The notes under the pieces: generated by a model
Told to the model about the DNA's origin: nothing
Databases searched by the model: none
The model's input: the letters and a program-made list of their open reading frames with translations, nothing else
Position numbers and translations under genes: made by a program
In this document: positions 15,572 through 23,376 of the stretch, piece after piece
How the letters are laid out: every line of letters begins with the position of its first letter
Position numbering within the stretch: position 1 is the stretch's first letter
Assembly: GCA_027623315.1 (NCBI GenBank)
Contig: JAQBYD010000044.1
Span: 1 to 33,342 of the forward strand
Direction of reading: 5' to 3'
From: Verrucomicrobiota bacterium
GTDB lineage: Bacteria; Verrucomicrobiota; Kiritimatiellia; CAJWTS01
Length of the DNA stretch: 33,342 nt

Positions 15572-17899
15572 ATGAATGAGATAGCGATTGTTATTCTGTT
15601 GGGCCTGTTGGTCTTTGTCGGACCGTGGGTTATTGGAATTGTCGCACTCGCGCGCGTGGGAAAGACGCAGGCCGAAATTCGCGCCCTGCGGCGGCGACTC
15701 GATTCGCGTGATGCGGATTCCGGCTCGACGCCGACGCCTGCCCCCGCGGCATCCGCTGCGCCCTCGTCGGCGATGACCGTTGCGCTGCCTGACGCGAAAC
15801 GGAAAGCGGCCGTTCCCCCACCACTGCCGGATCCGGCGATCCCGCCGGCGATGCCACCGACCACTCCGCCAGCGAAAGTTACCGTTGATCTGAAGCCGGA
15901 GGCCCGGGTGGGGCAGGCCCCGGACCGCGACGAAAAGCCGAAGAGAAAACTGGAGATCACGATTGGCGCGATTGTCGCCAGTTTCGTCGGCATCGCCACG
16001 CTCCTCGTGGGGATCACGTATTTCATTGTCTATGCGATCCAGAACGACTGGGTCGGACCCGGAACCCGTATTCTCGCCGGGATTACGACAGGGATCGTCC
16101 TCGTGATTGTCGGATACCGCTGTGAAACCAAGGGTCGCGGGCTGGGGGTGCTTGCGCGTGCGCTCACGGGCGGTGGTGTAGCGCTGTTCTATTTCTGCGT
16201 GTATGCAGCGTTCGGGATCTACGCGCTGATCGGTTCCTTGCTCTGTGGCGTTGGGCTCGTCGCTGTCGCCGCGGCGTGCCTGCTGCTGGCCGTGCGCTAT
16301 CGCAGCCAGGCGATTGCGGTGCTGGGCGTGCTTGGAGCATTCCTGACGCCGTTCCTGATGGACTCCAACGCACTGAACCTTACCTTCACACTCGCCTACA
16401 TCGCGGTGATCAATGTGCCGGTCATGCTGCTCGGGCTGCGTCGCAGCTGGCAAGGGTTGTACAACACCGCGTTCGCACTCAGCGTGATCGTTCTGTTGAG
16501 CTGGCTTGGGTACAATCTCAACGTGCGGCCACAGCAGATCTGGCTGGATGGCCTGTTGTTCACCTGTATATATTTCGCGGAGTTCGCGATGCTTGGGCTC
16601 CTGAAGCTCAAGAGCGAACGCGATCACACCGGGCGCGCGTTGGATATTATCCGGCTCTGCGTCGCGTCAGGCGCATTGCTGGGATCGCTGACCTGGATCC
16701 TGGGTCAGTCCGGACGCACCGACTGGATTGCCGAGGCCTATCTCATGGCCGCGTTTGTTCACGCCGCCCTGGCGTGGTTTGGCTGGCGCTGGCTGCCTGA
16801 GTTCAAGGAGGAGATCCTCGCGTTTCTGACGGCGGGGATCGCCTTTGTCACGCTCGCCGTTCCGGCTGAACTGGATGGAATATGGGTCTCACTGGCGTGG
16901 GGATTAGAAGGCGCCATTCTGGCTTGGTACGGATTGCGCATAAAGTCGCCGCTTTTCCAGGCTATCGCCGGCGTGTTGAGCAGTATCGGTCTGCTCAAGG
17001 TCCTGGTCTTCGACTACGTGGAGTTCGACGATGCTGGTGACAGGCTCTTTCTCAACGGCAAATTCCTCGTGGCCTTTTTCACGACCGGTAGCATTGGGCT
17101 ACAGTCGTGGTTGCACGGACGGCTGTCCGAGGAGGTCCCCGAGTCCAAGGACTCACGAACGGCCGCGGAAATCTTCGGCGTAACCGCGGTGATCGCGGTG
17201 CTTGCCGTGTTCTGGCGTGATCTCGTCTACCTTACAGACGGCGACTACACGTGGCCCTGGCTGGTGTCTTCCGGTGTCCTGTTTCTAGCCGGAGCGGCGG
17301 GGGTGTGGCTCGGACGTGCGAACGGGCTGCGCGCAACGGCGCTTGTGGGTACGGCCCTGATCTACCTGCTCCCGATCAAGCTGATCCTGATCGATCAGTT
17401 CGCTATTCATGACGCGTATGAAGGGGCACCGTTTCTTCTGAACGGGGTTCTACTCAGCGAATTCCTGATGCTGGCGGCGGTGGCCTTCTGGATGCGTACC
17501 TACCGCTCTGAAAGCGAGATTCTCCCGGGCGGCGTTCGTGGTCACGTTATTGGGATGCTGGGAGTCGTTCTCGCGGCCATCCTTCTTGTGACGCATGAGT
17601 TCATACGGGTCGACAAGCCCTGGAGCGGCACGGCGGTTACCCTCTGGTGGGGGTCGAGTGCATTTGTCCTGACGATCTTCGGACTGGCTCGCAACCACCC
17701 CGCTATCCGGTACTTCTCGTTGGCCCTCTTTGGCGTGACCGTCGGCAAGGTCTTCCTGTTCGACCTTTCGGTGCTGACGGGCTTGAAGCGAATCGCCGCG
17801 TTCATCGGGCTCGGGCTCCTGCTGCTGATCGTTTCCTACGCGTATCAGCGCATCGCCCCGAAACTGCAGGGCGTCTGGGAAGATGAAGATGAGGATTGA
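15572..17899 (+). CDS. DUF2339 multi-spanning membrane protein
   Basis: This is a 775-residue integral membrane protein of unknown function. It has one N-terminal helix (IAIVILLGLLVFVGPWVIGI), a short basic coiled part (about 28-45), a Pro/Ala-rich linker (about 50-105) and, from about 130, roughly twenty or more closely spaced hydrophobic helices to the C-terminus. The segment LGVLARALTGGGVALFYFCV (about 191-210) is the recognisable DUF2339 signature. The C-terminus is acidic (WEDEDED). The start at 15572 has AGGAGG (15558-15563) overlapping the end of the hydrolase gene, so translation is probably coupled. No enzymatic motif is visible. Confidence 0.85.
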   Translation: MNEIAIVILLGLLVFVGPWVIGIVALARVGKTQAEIRALRRRLDSRDADSGSTPTPAPAASAAPSSAMTVALPDAKRKAAVPPPLPDPAIPPAMPPTTPPAKVTVDLKPEARVGQAPDRDEKPKRKLEITIGAIVASFVGIATLLVGITYFIVYAIQNDWVGPGTRILAGITTGIVLVIVGYRCETKGRGLGVLARALTGGGVALFYFCVYAAFGIYALIGSLLCGVGLVAVAAACLLLAVRYRSQAIAVLGVLGAFLTPFLMDSNALNLTFTLAYIAVINVPVMLLGLRRSWQGLYNTAFALSVIVLLSWLGYNLNVRPQQIWLDGLLFTCIYFAEFAMLGLLKLKSERDHTGRALDIIRLCVASGALLGSLTWILGQSGRTDWIAEAYLMAAFVHAALAWFGWRWLPEFKEEILAFLTAGIAFVTLAVPAELDGIWVSLAWGLEGAILAWYGLRIKSPLFQAIAGVLSSIGLLKVLVFDYVEFDDAGDRLFLNGKFLVAFFTTGSIGLQSWLHGRLSEEVPESKDSRTAAEIFGVTAVIAVLAVFWRDLVYLTDGDYTWPWLVSSGVLFLAGAAGVWLGRANGLRATALVGTALIYLLPIKLILIDQFAIHDAYEGAPFLLNGVLLSEFLMLAAVAFWMRTYRSESEILPGGVRGHVIGMLGVVLAAILLVTHEFIRVDKPWSGTAVTLWWGSSAFVLTIFGLARNHPAIRYFSLALFGVTVGKVFLFDLSVLTGLKRIAAFIGLGLLLLIVSYAYQRIAPKLQGVWEDEDED

Positions 17900-17902
17900 A
17901 GC

Positions 17903-17931
17903 TTGAGCGATCGGCGCTAAGCGATTATCAA
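17903..17931 (+). promoter_or_regulatory. Candidate thyA promoter, placed for a leaderless transcript
   Basis: TTGAGC (17903-17908) and TATCAA (17926-17931) are 17 bp apart. The -10 box ends 8 bases before the thyA ATG at 17940, so initiation would fall at the start codon. No Shine-Dalgarno sequence lies in front of the ATG. Each box matches the consensus at four of six positions, so the call is moderate. Confidence 0.4.
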
Positions 17932-17939
17932 GTATCTCA

Positions 17940-18719
17940 ATGAAGCAGTACCTGGATCTGGTGCGCACCGTTCTCGATGACGGGGAGGAGAGACCTGACC
18001 GCACGGGCACCGGGACGCTTTCGATCTTCGGGATGCAGGCGAAATTCGACCTGCGCGAAGGATTTCCCCTGCTGACCACCAAGAAGGTGCTCTTCTCCGC
18101 AGTCGTGCGAGAGCTGCTCTGGTTTCTGCGCGGATCGACCAATATCAGCGACGACCTGACTGAGCATACGCCCATCTGGGATGCCTGGGCGGATGAGAAT
18201 GGCGAACTCGGGCCCATCTACGGTCACCAGTGGCGCAACTGGGGTGGCCAGGGCATTGACCAGATCGAGCGGGCGATACACCTAATCAAGGAGGAACCCT
18301 GGTCGCGCCGCATTATCGTCTCGGCGTGGAACGTCGCTGACCTCGAGCGGATGGCCCTCCCCCCGTGTCACGCCTTCTTCCAGTTTTACGTGATCGGCAA
18401 TCGTCTCGACTGCCAACTCTACCAGCGCTCGGCCGACATCGCGCTCGGCGTCCCCTTCAACATCGCCAGTTACGCGTTGCTGATGATGTTGATCGCGCAT
18501 GAGTGCGATCTCACGCCGGGGATCTTTACGCACACTCTCGGCGATGCGCATATTTACCTGAACCATATCGACGGACTGCGCAAGCAGTTGACCCGCGAGC
18601 CGCTGGCCTTGCCGAGTGTGACCATCGCCGACAAGCCGCTCGACCAGATGGAGTACGAGGATGTCGAGTTGTCCGGCTATGAGCATCACCCCTTTATCAA
18701 GTTCCACATAGCCGTATGA
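17940..18719 (+). CDS. thyA: Thymidylate synthase
   Basis: ThyA methylates dUMP to dTMP using methylene-tetrahydrofolate, which it converts to dihydrofolate. The 259 residues are close to the 264 of E. coli ThyA. Seen: [11 protein letters not shown] (21-31) with the phosphate-binding Arg, the catalytic cysteine C143 in [13 protein letters not shown] (139-151), the dUMP-binding [17 protein letters not shown] (162-178) and the C-terminal KFHIAV. The stop overlaps the folA start by four bases (ATGA), giving direct translational coupling to the enzyme that recycles its product. Confidence 0.97.
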   Translation: MKQYLDLVRTVLDDGEERPDRTGTGTLSIFGMQAKFDLREGFPLLTTKKVLFSAVVRELLWFLRGSTNISDDLTEHTPIWDAWADENGELGPIYGHQWRNWGGQGIDQIERAIHLIKEEPWSRRIIVSAWNVADLERMALPPCHAFFQFYVIGNRLDCQLYQRSADIALGVPFNIASYALLMMLIAHECDLTPGIFTHTLGDAHIYLNHIDGLRKQLTREPLALPSVTIADKPLDQMEYEDVELSGYEHHPFIKFHIAV

Positions 18720-19252
18720 TTCCGCTCGAGGTAATCGTCGCCGTGGATGCCTGCATGGGCATCGGCAAAGCCGGGACCATTCCCTGGCGCCTGCCGGGCG
18801 ACATGCGGCATCTCAAGCAGGTGACCACGTGGTCACAGGATTCCGGGAAGCAAAATGGCGTGGTCATGGGACGGGTGACGTGGGAATCATTGCCGGCGAA
18901 ATTTCAGCCGTTGCCAAATCGTACGAACTTCGTGCTGACGCGGCAGGCCAACTTCGCCCTGCCACCGGGAGTACATCGGGCGAGCACATTCGAGGCGTTC
19001 CTCGCGCGACTGGATGGAGAGGAGTTCGCATCGCGGATCGAGACCGTGTTCGTGCTCGGCGGCGCCGCGGTATATCGTGCGGCATTGTCGACCGCGCGCT
19101 GCAACCGGATCCACGTCACGCGCGTCGACGGCGATTTCGCCTGCGATACATTCTTCGACGGCCCCACCGAGGCCTTTGTGCCGGAGTCCTCCACGGCTGC
19201 CGTAGCGGAGAACGGAATCAGCTACCGCTTCGAGGTGCTGCGCAGGCGCTGA
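18716..19252 (+). CDS. folA: Dihydrofolate reductase
   Basis: FolA reduces dihydrofolate to tetrahydrofolate with NADPH, regenerating the folate used up by ThyA. It has 178 residues, slightly longer than the 159 of E. coli. Seen: the N-terminal [20 protein letters not shown] (about 6-25) with the conserved IPW segment, [13 protein letters not shown] (about 48-60), and the NADPH-binding [14 protein letters not shown] (about 110-123). The start ATG overlaps the thyA stop. An intergenic inverted repeat follows (19307-19432). Confidence 0.94.
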   Translation: MIPLEVIVAVDACMGIGKAGTIPWRLPGDMRHLKQVTTWSQDSGKQNGVVMGRVTWESLPAKFQPLPNRTNFVLTRQANFALPPGVHRASTFEAFLARLDGEEFASRIETVFVLGGAAVYRAALSTARCNRIHVTRVDGDFACDTFFDGPTEAFVPESSTAAVAENGISYRFEVLRRR

Positions 19253-19306
19253 CTCGAGGGTTGAAAGTTGGCGAGGGAGTCGGGCGAAGGCGGTGTGTGC
19301 TCAAAA

Positions 19307-19432
19307 TCGTGCTCGTGCTGGTCCTCCATCTCGTACTCGGAGCGAAGCGATCGTCGAGAGACTCGTTCTCCATCATCAGCGTCAGATTGAGCGAAAGAAT
19401 AGATTCGAGCACGAGGACGAGCACGAGCACGA
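19307..19432. repeat. Inverted repeat of short CGTGCT/CGAGCA units in a gene-free stretch
   Basis: The stretch 19253-19640 has no convincing gene. Its main content is an inverted repeat. The first 20 bases of the left arm (19307-19326) match the complement of the right arm (19413-19432) at 19 of 20 positions. The arms continue, after a short interruption, to 19339 and back to 19406. Both arms are built of a 6-bp word (CGTGCT on one side, AGCACG/CGAGCA on the other). The loop is about 66 bases. It may act as a barrier after thyA-folA, or be a dispersed repeat. The rest of the stretch up to 19600 shows nothing I can name. Confidence 0.65.
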
Positions 19433-19604
19433 CCGGGACGGTCGTCCCACGCGAGGTTCATCCATGATTGATCTGCTCGAGTCTGCGAGGGCTTGGCGTG
19501 GCGCTGACTCGAAACTTGAACCGTGGTCGCGCGACCGCGGCTCCATGGGGATTTACGTGACCACGTTATCACCTGGTGCGTCGAACGTTCTCCATGATGA
19601 CAGA

Positions 19605-19632
19605 TTGCCCGGTTGGGCCAACCTGCTATACT
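19605..19632 (+). promoter_or_regulatory. Candidate extended -10 promoter of the VapC-like operon
   Basis: TTGCCC (19605-19610) and TATACT (19627-19632) are 16 bp apart, with TG one base before the -10 (TGcTATACT), an extended -10 form. The predicted start of transcription, about 19639, is 2 bases before the GTG at 19641, so the message would be practically leaderless, although GGCAGG overlaps this point. Confidence 0.5.
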
Positions 19633-19640
19633 GACGGCAG

Positions 19641-20118
19641 GTGAAACAGCGCGTCTACATACATCGAAACAAGCGTGATCAGCTATCTGACCGGCCGCCC
19701 CAGTCGGGACTTGTTGATTGCGGCGCACCAGCAAATAACCCGTCAATGGTGGGAAACACGCGCCCGCTCGTTCGACCTCGTCGTCTCTGAACTCGTCGGA
19801 GAGGAGGCCGCCCGTGGCGATGCGGAAGCGTCCGATAGGCGGATCATGTCAATGGAGGCGATTCCGATTGTTGAAATTAGCGACGCGGCGGTTGCACTTG
19901 CTGAAGGCCTGGTGTCGGATGGGCCGATCCCGCCGGAATCAGCCGCTGACGCACTCCACGTTGCAATTGCCGCATTGAACGGAGTAGATTATCTTCTGAC
20001 GTGGAACTGTAAACACCTTGCCAATGCGGCGCTTCGACACCGAATCGAGGCCCTTGTCGAGGACGCCGGTTACGCATGTCCCGTGATCTGCACGCCGGAA
20101 GAACTGATGGAGGATTAG
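19641..20118 (+). CDS. VapC-like PIN-domain toxin, broken by a 4-bp duplication
   Basis: PIN-domain ribonuclease toxins cleave RNA at a metal site made of acidic residues. The frame from GTG 19641 reads KQRVY and then would need IETSVISYLTGRPSRD, but the bases ACAT are present twice at 19657-19664 and throw the start out of frame. Removing one copy gives a 157-residue protein. As it stands, translation could only begin at the internal GTG 19675 (147 residues), losing the first strand and the Glu of YIETS, part of the catalytic site. The remainder is complete: SELVGEEAARGD, ADALHVAIAALNGVDYLLTWNCKHLAN and the typical ending CTPEELM. The small partner gene follows immediately. It is either inactive here, phase-variable or a sequence error. 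Confidence 0.75.
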
Positions 20119-20120
20119 CC

Positions 20121-20294
20121 ATGCAAATCGACCCCGTAGTTGATGAAGTCCGACAAGCCCGGCATGCGTATGCGAAGCAGTTTAACTTCGATCTGCGCGC
20201 CATGGTCGTCGATTTGCGGAAGAAGGAACAACAGCATCCAGATCGACTTGTTTCCTTCGCTTCCAAGCCGGCACGACGGCGGAAAACCGCGTAA
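20121..20294 (+). CDS. Small partner (probable antitoxin) of the VapC-like toxin
   Basis: The 57-residue, highly charged protein begins MQIDPVVDEVRQARHAYAKQ and ends in a basic tail (KPARRRKTA). GGAGG at 20109-20113 lies inside the end of the toxin gene, 7 bases before the ATG. Small proteins with VDEVRQARHAYAK- and LRKKEQ-like segments commonly follow this PIN subfamily (from memory), which makes an antitoxin role likely. The order is toxin first, the reverse of most vapBC operons. If the toxin is dead, this gene may be under little selection, but its frame is intact. Confidence 0.6.
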   Translation: MQIDPVVDEVRQARHAYAKQFNFDLRAMVVDLRKKEQQHPDRLVSFASKPARRRKTA

Positions 20295-20330
20295 GGACCA
20301 GAAATCTGTCACGCTGGCGCGAGATGGCGA

Positions 20331-20365
20331 TTGACAAAGAAGGAATCTGTACATTATCCTGTACC
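20331..20365 (+). promoter_or_regulatory. yefM-yoeB promoter and autoregulatory operator
   Basis: A perfect -35 TTGACA (20331-20336) is followed, after 18 bp, by TATCCT (20355-20360). Over the -10 region lie TGTACA (20348-20353) and TGTACC (20360-20365), whose centres are 12 bp apart. YefM-YoeB of E. coli represses its promoter by binding paired palindromes with TGTACA cores at this same spacing (established knowledge, recalled). The predicted transcript start, about 20367, is only 3 bases before the yefM ATG, and no ribosome site is visible. Confidence 0.7.
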
Positions 20366-20369
20366 GAAT

Positions 20370-20621
20370 ATGAACTCCATCACATATACCGAAGCGAGAG
20401 AGAAGCTGTCCGAGACGATTAATCGGGTTTGCGAGGATCATGACCCGTGGGTCATCACGAAGCGCCGCGACAAGGCCGTCGTCATGATCTCGCTCGAGGA
20501 TTATGAGTCTCTGGTCGAGACATCGCATCTGCTCAAGAGCCCGCGTAATGCTCGTCGCTTGCTGGAATCCATTGAAGAAATCGAGAAGGGCAAAGGCAGA
20601 AAGCGAAAGCTTGCGTTGTGA
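20370..20621 (+). CDS. yefM: YefM-family antitoxin (Phd/YefM)
   Basis: The 83-residue antitoxin neutralises YoeB and, with it, represses the operon. The N-terminal half is the DNA-binding Phd/YefM fold: MNSITYTEAREKLSETINRV, then WVITKRRDKAVVMISLEDYESLVET. The C-terminal part (about 52-83) is the toxin-wrapping tail, ending very basic (KGKGRKRK). The ATG at 20370 matches the family start exactly. Further upstream codons in this frame overlap the promoter. The stop overlaps the yoeB start by four bases (GTGA), so toxin translation is coupled. Confidence 0.92.
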   Translation: MNSITYTEAREKLSETINRVCEDHDPWVITKRRDKAVVMISLEDYESLVETSHLLKSPRNARRLLESIEEIEKGKGRKRKLAL

Positions 20622-20872
20622 CCCATGTCTTTTCGGGGCACACGTGGGACGACTATCTCTACTGGCAGCAGACGGGCAAGAAGATCGTCAAGCGCATCAA
20701 TAAGCTGATTAAGGAGATCTCACGGGATCCCTTTAAGGGCGCCGGTAAGCCGGAGCCCCTCAAGCACGCTCTCGCCGGCTACTGGTCACGACGCATCACT
20801 GAGTCCGATCGCATCGTGTATAAGGTTGAGGGCGACTCCCTGTACATCGCCCAGCTCCGCTATCACTATTGA
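20618..20872 (+). CDS. yoeB: YoeB-family mRNA interferase toxin (Txe/YoeB)
   Basis: YoeB binds the ribosome and cleaves mRNA in the A site. At 84 residues it is exactly the size of E. coli YoeB, and the catalytic residues fall at the same positions: E46 (GKPEPLKH), R65 (TESDRIVY) and H83 in the C-terminal RYHY. The GYWSRRI segment (54-60) is also present, so the toxin looks active. It starts with GTG at 20618, overlapping the yefM stop. An inverted repeat follows at 20878. Confidence 0.94.
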   Translation: MTHVFSGHTWDDYLYWQQTGKKIVKRINKLIKEISRDPFKGAGKPEPLKHALAGYWSRRITESDRIVYKVEGDSLYIAQLRYHY

Positions 20873-20877
20873 TAGCA

Positions 20878-20941
20878 GGGACGCTCGGCCTCCAGCCGAA
20901 TGGTCAAACGACGTTATCTGTCAATGGAGCGCGAGCGTCCC
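20878..20941. repeat. Inverted repeat after yoeB, possible terminator or dispersed element
   Basis: GGGACGCTCG (20878-20887) pairs perfectly with CGAGCGTCCC (20932-20941), with a 44-base loop that itself holds a small hairpin (CGGC/GCCG around 20886-20898). It begins 5 bases after the yoeB stop. There is no T-run, so a simple Rho-independent terminator is doubtful; a repeat family is equally possible. The remaining bases up to the ABC gene (21095) hold no gene that I can support. Confidence 0.5.
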
Positions 20942-21094
20942 CGCGAGCCGTTCTAGAGATAGGTTCTAATTGTTCTGCCAGCAATCGTCCTGCCAAAAAA
21001 CGTCTTCTCAATTGCCGTTGGTTGCGGGTAGGCCGCCGCCGCGCGCTTTCGTTGACTTGCCGCGCGGCCCGAACTTCGACAGACTCCCGGCTTG

Positions 21095-22030
21095 ATGACA
21101 GCACCCGCAATCAGCATCCAGGGCTTGTCCAAACAATACGGCGATCTGACCGCGTTGCACGGGATCGATCTGGAAGTGCAGCCCGGCGAGTTCTTCGGGC
21201 TGCTCGGGCCGAACGGGGCGGGCAAGACAACGACGATCAACATTCTTGCCGGACTGTGCGTCAAGACCGCAGGCACCGTGCAACTGTTCGGGCACGATCT
21301 CGTGAGGGAGTACCGTCGCTGCCGGGAACTCGTCGGATTGGTGCCGCAGGAGTTTAACTTCGACCAATTCGTGCGCCTGCGCGTGATGCTGGTTTTCCAG
21401 GGCGGCTTCTTCGGGATCCCGACACCGGAATGCCACCGCCGCGTCGATGAAATTCTCCGCACACTCGACCTGGACGATAAGAAGCAGTCGCAGATGCGGC
21501 ACCTGTCGGGCGGCATGAAGCGCCGCGCACTGATTGCGCGCGCCCTTGTTCATCGTCCACAGCTTCTCATCCTGGACGAACCGACCGCCGGCGTGGATGT
21601 GGATCTCCGTAAGGCGCTCTGGGCGTTGTTGCGTGAACTGAACGCCGCCGGCACGACGATCCTGCTGACGACGCACTACCTCGAGGAGGCCGAAGCGCTT
21701 TGCGATCGCGTGGCGATCATCGACCATGGCCGCATCATTGCCGATGACTCCACGCGCAACCTGTTGAACACGCTGACTCGCGAGACCATTATCGTCACGA
21801 CGACCGGCGGATTGTCGGAGACATCGCTGGCCGGTCTGGCCGACTACGATCCCACGGTGAACGGTGGCGGCGATGAGGTCAGGTTGTCGTTCGACAAGGC
21901 GAGCACGGACTACAATGCCGTACTGCGCACGCTGCTGGAGGGCGGGATCGACGTGACGAGTATACGGCCGGTCGATAATCGGTTGGAACAGGTATTTCTG
22001 CAGCTGACGGGTCGACAAGGGAAAGCATAG
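21095..22030 (+). CDS. ABC-2 type transporter ATP-binding protein, YadG-like
   Basis: The 311-residue ATPase drives an ABC-2 exporter. Walker A GPNGAGKT (38-45), the YadG-like VPQEFNFDQF (83-92) in the Q-loop region, signature LSGGMKRR (137-144), Walker B LLILDEP (157-163) and the switch-His segment TTHYLEEAE are all present. A C-terminal domain of about 80 residues follows, as in YadG. The ATG at 21095 was chosen over the TTG one codon earlier. The permease gene starts 3 bases after the stop. E. coli YadGH has no proven substrate, so none is given here. Confidence 0.92.
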   Translation: MTAPAISIQGLSKQYGDLTALHGIDLEVQPGEFFGLLGPNGAGKTTTINILAGLCVKTAGTVQLFGHDLVREYRRCRELVGLVPQEFNFDQFVRLRVMLVFQGGFFGIPTPECHRRVDEILRTLDLDDKKQSQMRHLSGGMKRRALIARALVHRPQLLILDEPTAGVDVDLRKALWALLRELNAAGTTILLTTHYLEEAEALCDRVAIIDHGRIIADDSTRNLLNTLTRETIIVTTTGGLSETSLAGLADYDPTVNGGGDEVRLSFDKASTDYNAVLRTLLEGGIDVTSIRPVDNRLEQVFLQLTGRQGKA

Positions 22031-22033
22031 GCC

Positions 22034-22795
22034 GTGAATCTGATTGGGTTTAGATCACTGCTGTTTCGCGAGTGTCACCGCTTCCTTCGATTGTGGAACC
22101 AAACGCTGATCCCGCCACTCGTTACCGCGGCACTTTATCTGCTCATCTTCGGATATTCGCTGGGCTCGCGGATTCGCTCGATCGACGGCCTGTCGTATCT
22201 TGAATTCCTGATCCCGGGGCTGGTCATGATGAGCGTCATTGGCGGATCGTACGCCAACACGTCGACCTCGATGTATATCTCGCGCTTCCAGGGGCACATC
22301 GCCGAGTTGTTGGTGTCCTCGATGTCCAACCTCGAGATTGTTCTTGCCACGGTGCTGGGCGGCGTCGTGCGTGGTCTTTCCGTCGGAATCTGCGTGGCGG
22401 CGGTGACGATGCCATTCGCGAATATTGTGATTCTGCATTTCTGGACGACACTCTTCTTCATCGTTGCGGTCGCCTTCGTGTTCTCCTGCGCCGGGTTTCT
22501 GTCCGGCATTTGGGCCGATGATTTCGAGCGCCTGTCGGTGTTCCAGACGTATATTCTGACGCCGTTGACCTACCTCGGCGGGGTCTTCTTTTCCGTCGAT
22601 ATGCTGCCGCCGCTGTGGCGCGGCGTCGCGCTCGCGAATCCCATTTTGTATTTCATCAATGGTTTGAGGTACGGATTCCTGGGGGCCTCGGATGTCGGGA
22701 TCGTTAGCGCAACCGCATTGGTTTGCGTCGTGGGCGTCGTCCTGTTCGGCGCCTCCTATGCCGTGTTCCGATCGGGCTATCACGTTAAAACGTAG
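22034..22795 (+). CDS. ABC-2 type transporter permease, YadH-like
   Basis: The 253-residue inner-membrane protein has about six hydrophobic helices and the ABC-2 pattern. The N-terminal FRSLLFRECHRFLRLWNQT, the YLEFLIPGLVMMSVIGGSYANTS segment and LTPLTYLGGVFFSVDMLPP (about 176-194) correspond closely to E. coli YadH. It pairs with the ATPase just upstream; together they form one exporter, probably two copies of each. The start is GTG at 22034 with only a weak ribosome site, as expected for a coupled second gene. Confidence 0.92.
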   Translation: MNLIGFRSLLFRECHRFLRLWNQTLIPPLVTAALYLLIFGYSLGSRIRSIDGLSYLEFLIPGLVMMSVIGGSYANTSTSMYISRFQGHIAELLVSSMSNLEIVLATVLGGVVRGLSVGICVAAVTMPFANIVILHFWTTLFFIVAVAFVFSCAGFLSGIWADDFERLSVFQTYILTPLTYLGGVFFSVDMLPPLWRGVALANPILYFINGLRYGFLGASDVGIVSATALVCVVGVVLFGASYAVFRSGYHVKT

Positions 22796-22840
22796 CGGCC
22801 GGGCAGATCCTTCTCGCGCGGACTCGAGACAAGTCGCGGT

Positions 22841-22937
22841 CTTTGTCGCTTCCATCCGCGCTCTCTGCAGAGACGTGCGACAAAGCGACGTGTTTCCGTG
22901 AAGAATGCACGTGGCGCCGGGCGGCCAGCGGGCCGCC
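22841..22937. repeat. Nested inverted repeats in the gene-free stretch after the ABC permease
   Basis: The 312-base stretch 22796-23107 has no supported gene. CTTTGTCGC (22841-22849) pairs with GCGACAAAG (22877-22885), and inside the loop lies the 12-bp palindrome TCTCTGCAGAGA (22862-22873). A second stem, GGCGGCC (22920-22926) with GGCCGCC (22931-22937), has a 4-base loop. The first may end the ABC transcript, but neither has a T-run. Confidence 0.5.
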
Positions 22938-23107
22938 AACGGCCGTATTCAGGCATGAGAATCGTGCCAATTCTCCAAAATCCTAGATTGAGTGATTGCG
23001 GGTCTATTTGCATTCGGATGTTGAGATTTCGTGAAGGACACGGAGTTGGCACGGGCCGTGCTAATCAACCCGGTATGGCGGCAACAACCACACGAGGAAT
23101 AAGGGTG

Positions 23108-23299
23108 ATGTCGGTACTACCTGACATAATGGAGCAGCGTAACTCGTTCGCCCGACGAGAGCGTGGCCGCGGTGTGCTGAGAGTCGTATTGGAGTTCCTG
23201 GGGCGCTGGGCCGTACCCATTGCGCTCCTCACTGTGGCGATTCTTTTCCGGCAGGACGTGCTGGCGTTTCTCATTGAACGCATGCCGTACGTTTTCTAA
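23108..23299 (+). CDS. Small hypothetical protein with one membrane segment
   Basis: The 63-residue frame has a charged N-terminus (MEQRNSFARRERGRG) and then a hydrophobic segment (WAVPIALLTVAILF) followed by a short tail ending RMPYVF. The composition reads like a real small membrane protein rather than noise, but no family is recognised. ATG 23108 has AAGGG a few bases upstream; a second ATG at 23129 is possible. Longer readings of this frame extend from 22898 through the inverted-repeat region and look non-coding there. Confidence 0.4.
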   Translation: MSVLPDIMEQRNSFARRERGRGVLRVVLEFLGRWAVPIALLTVAILFRQDVLAFLIERMPYVF

Positions 23300-23376
23300 T
23301 CGCCGGCCCGGAGTCTACGCCCTGGCCGAACCGTACGGCCGACGACAAGCACGGATGCCCCACGCAAGGATCTCCC

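Noticed and set aside
22898-23107. N-terminal extension of the small protein at 23108
   Set aside because: The extension translates GC-rich inverted-repeat DNA and has no ribosome site or protein-like pattern.
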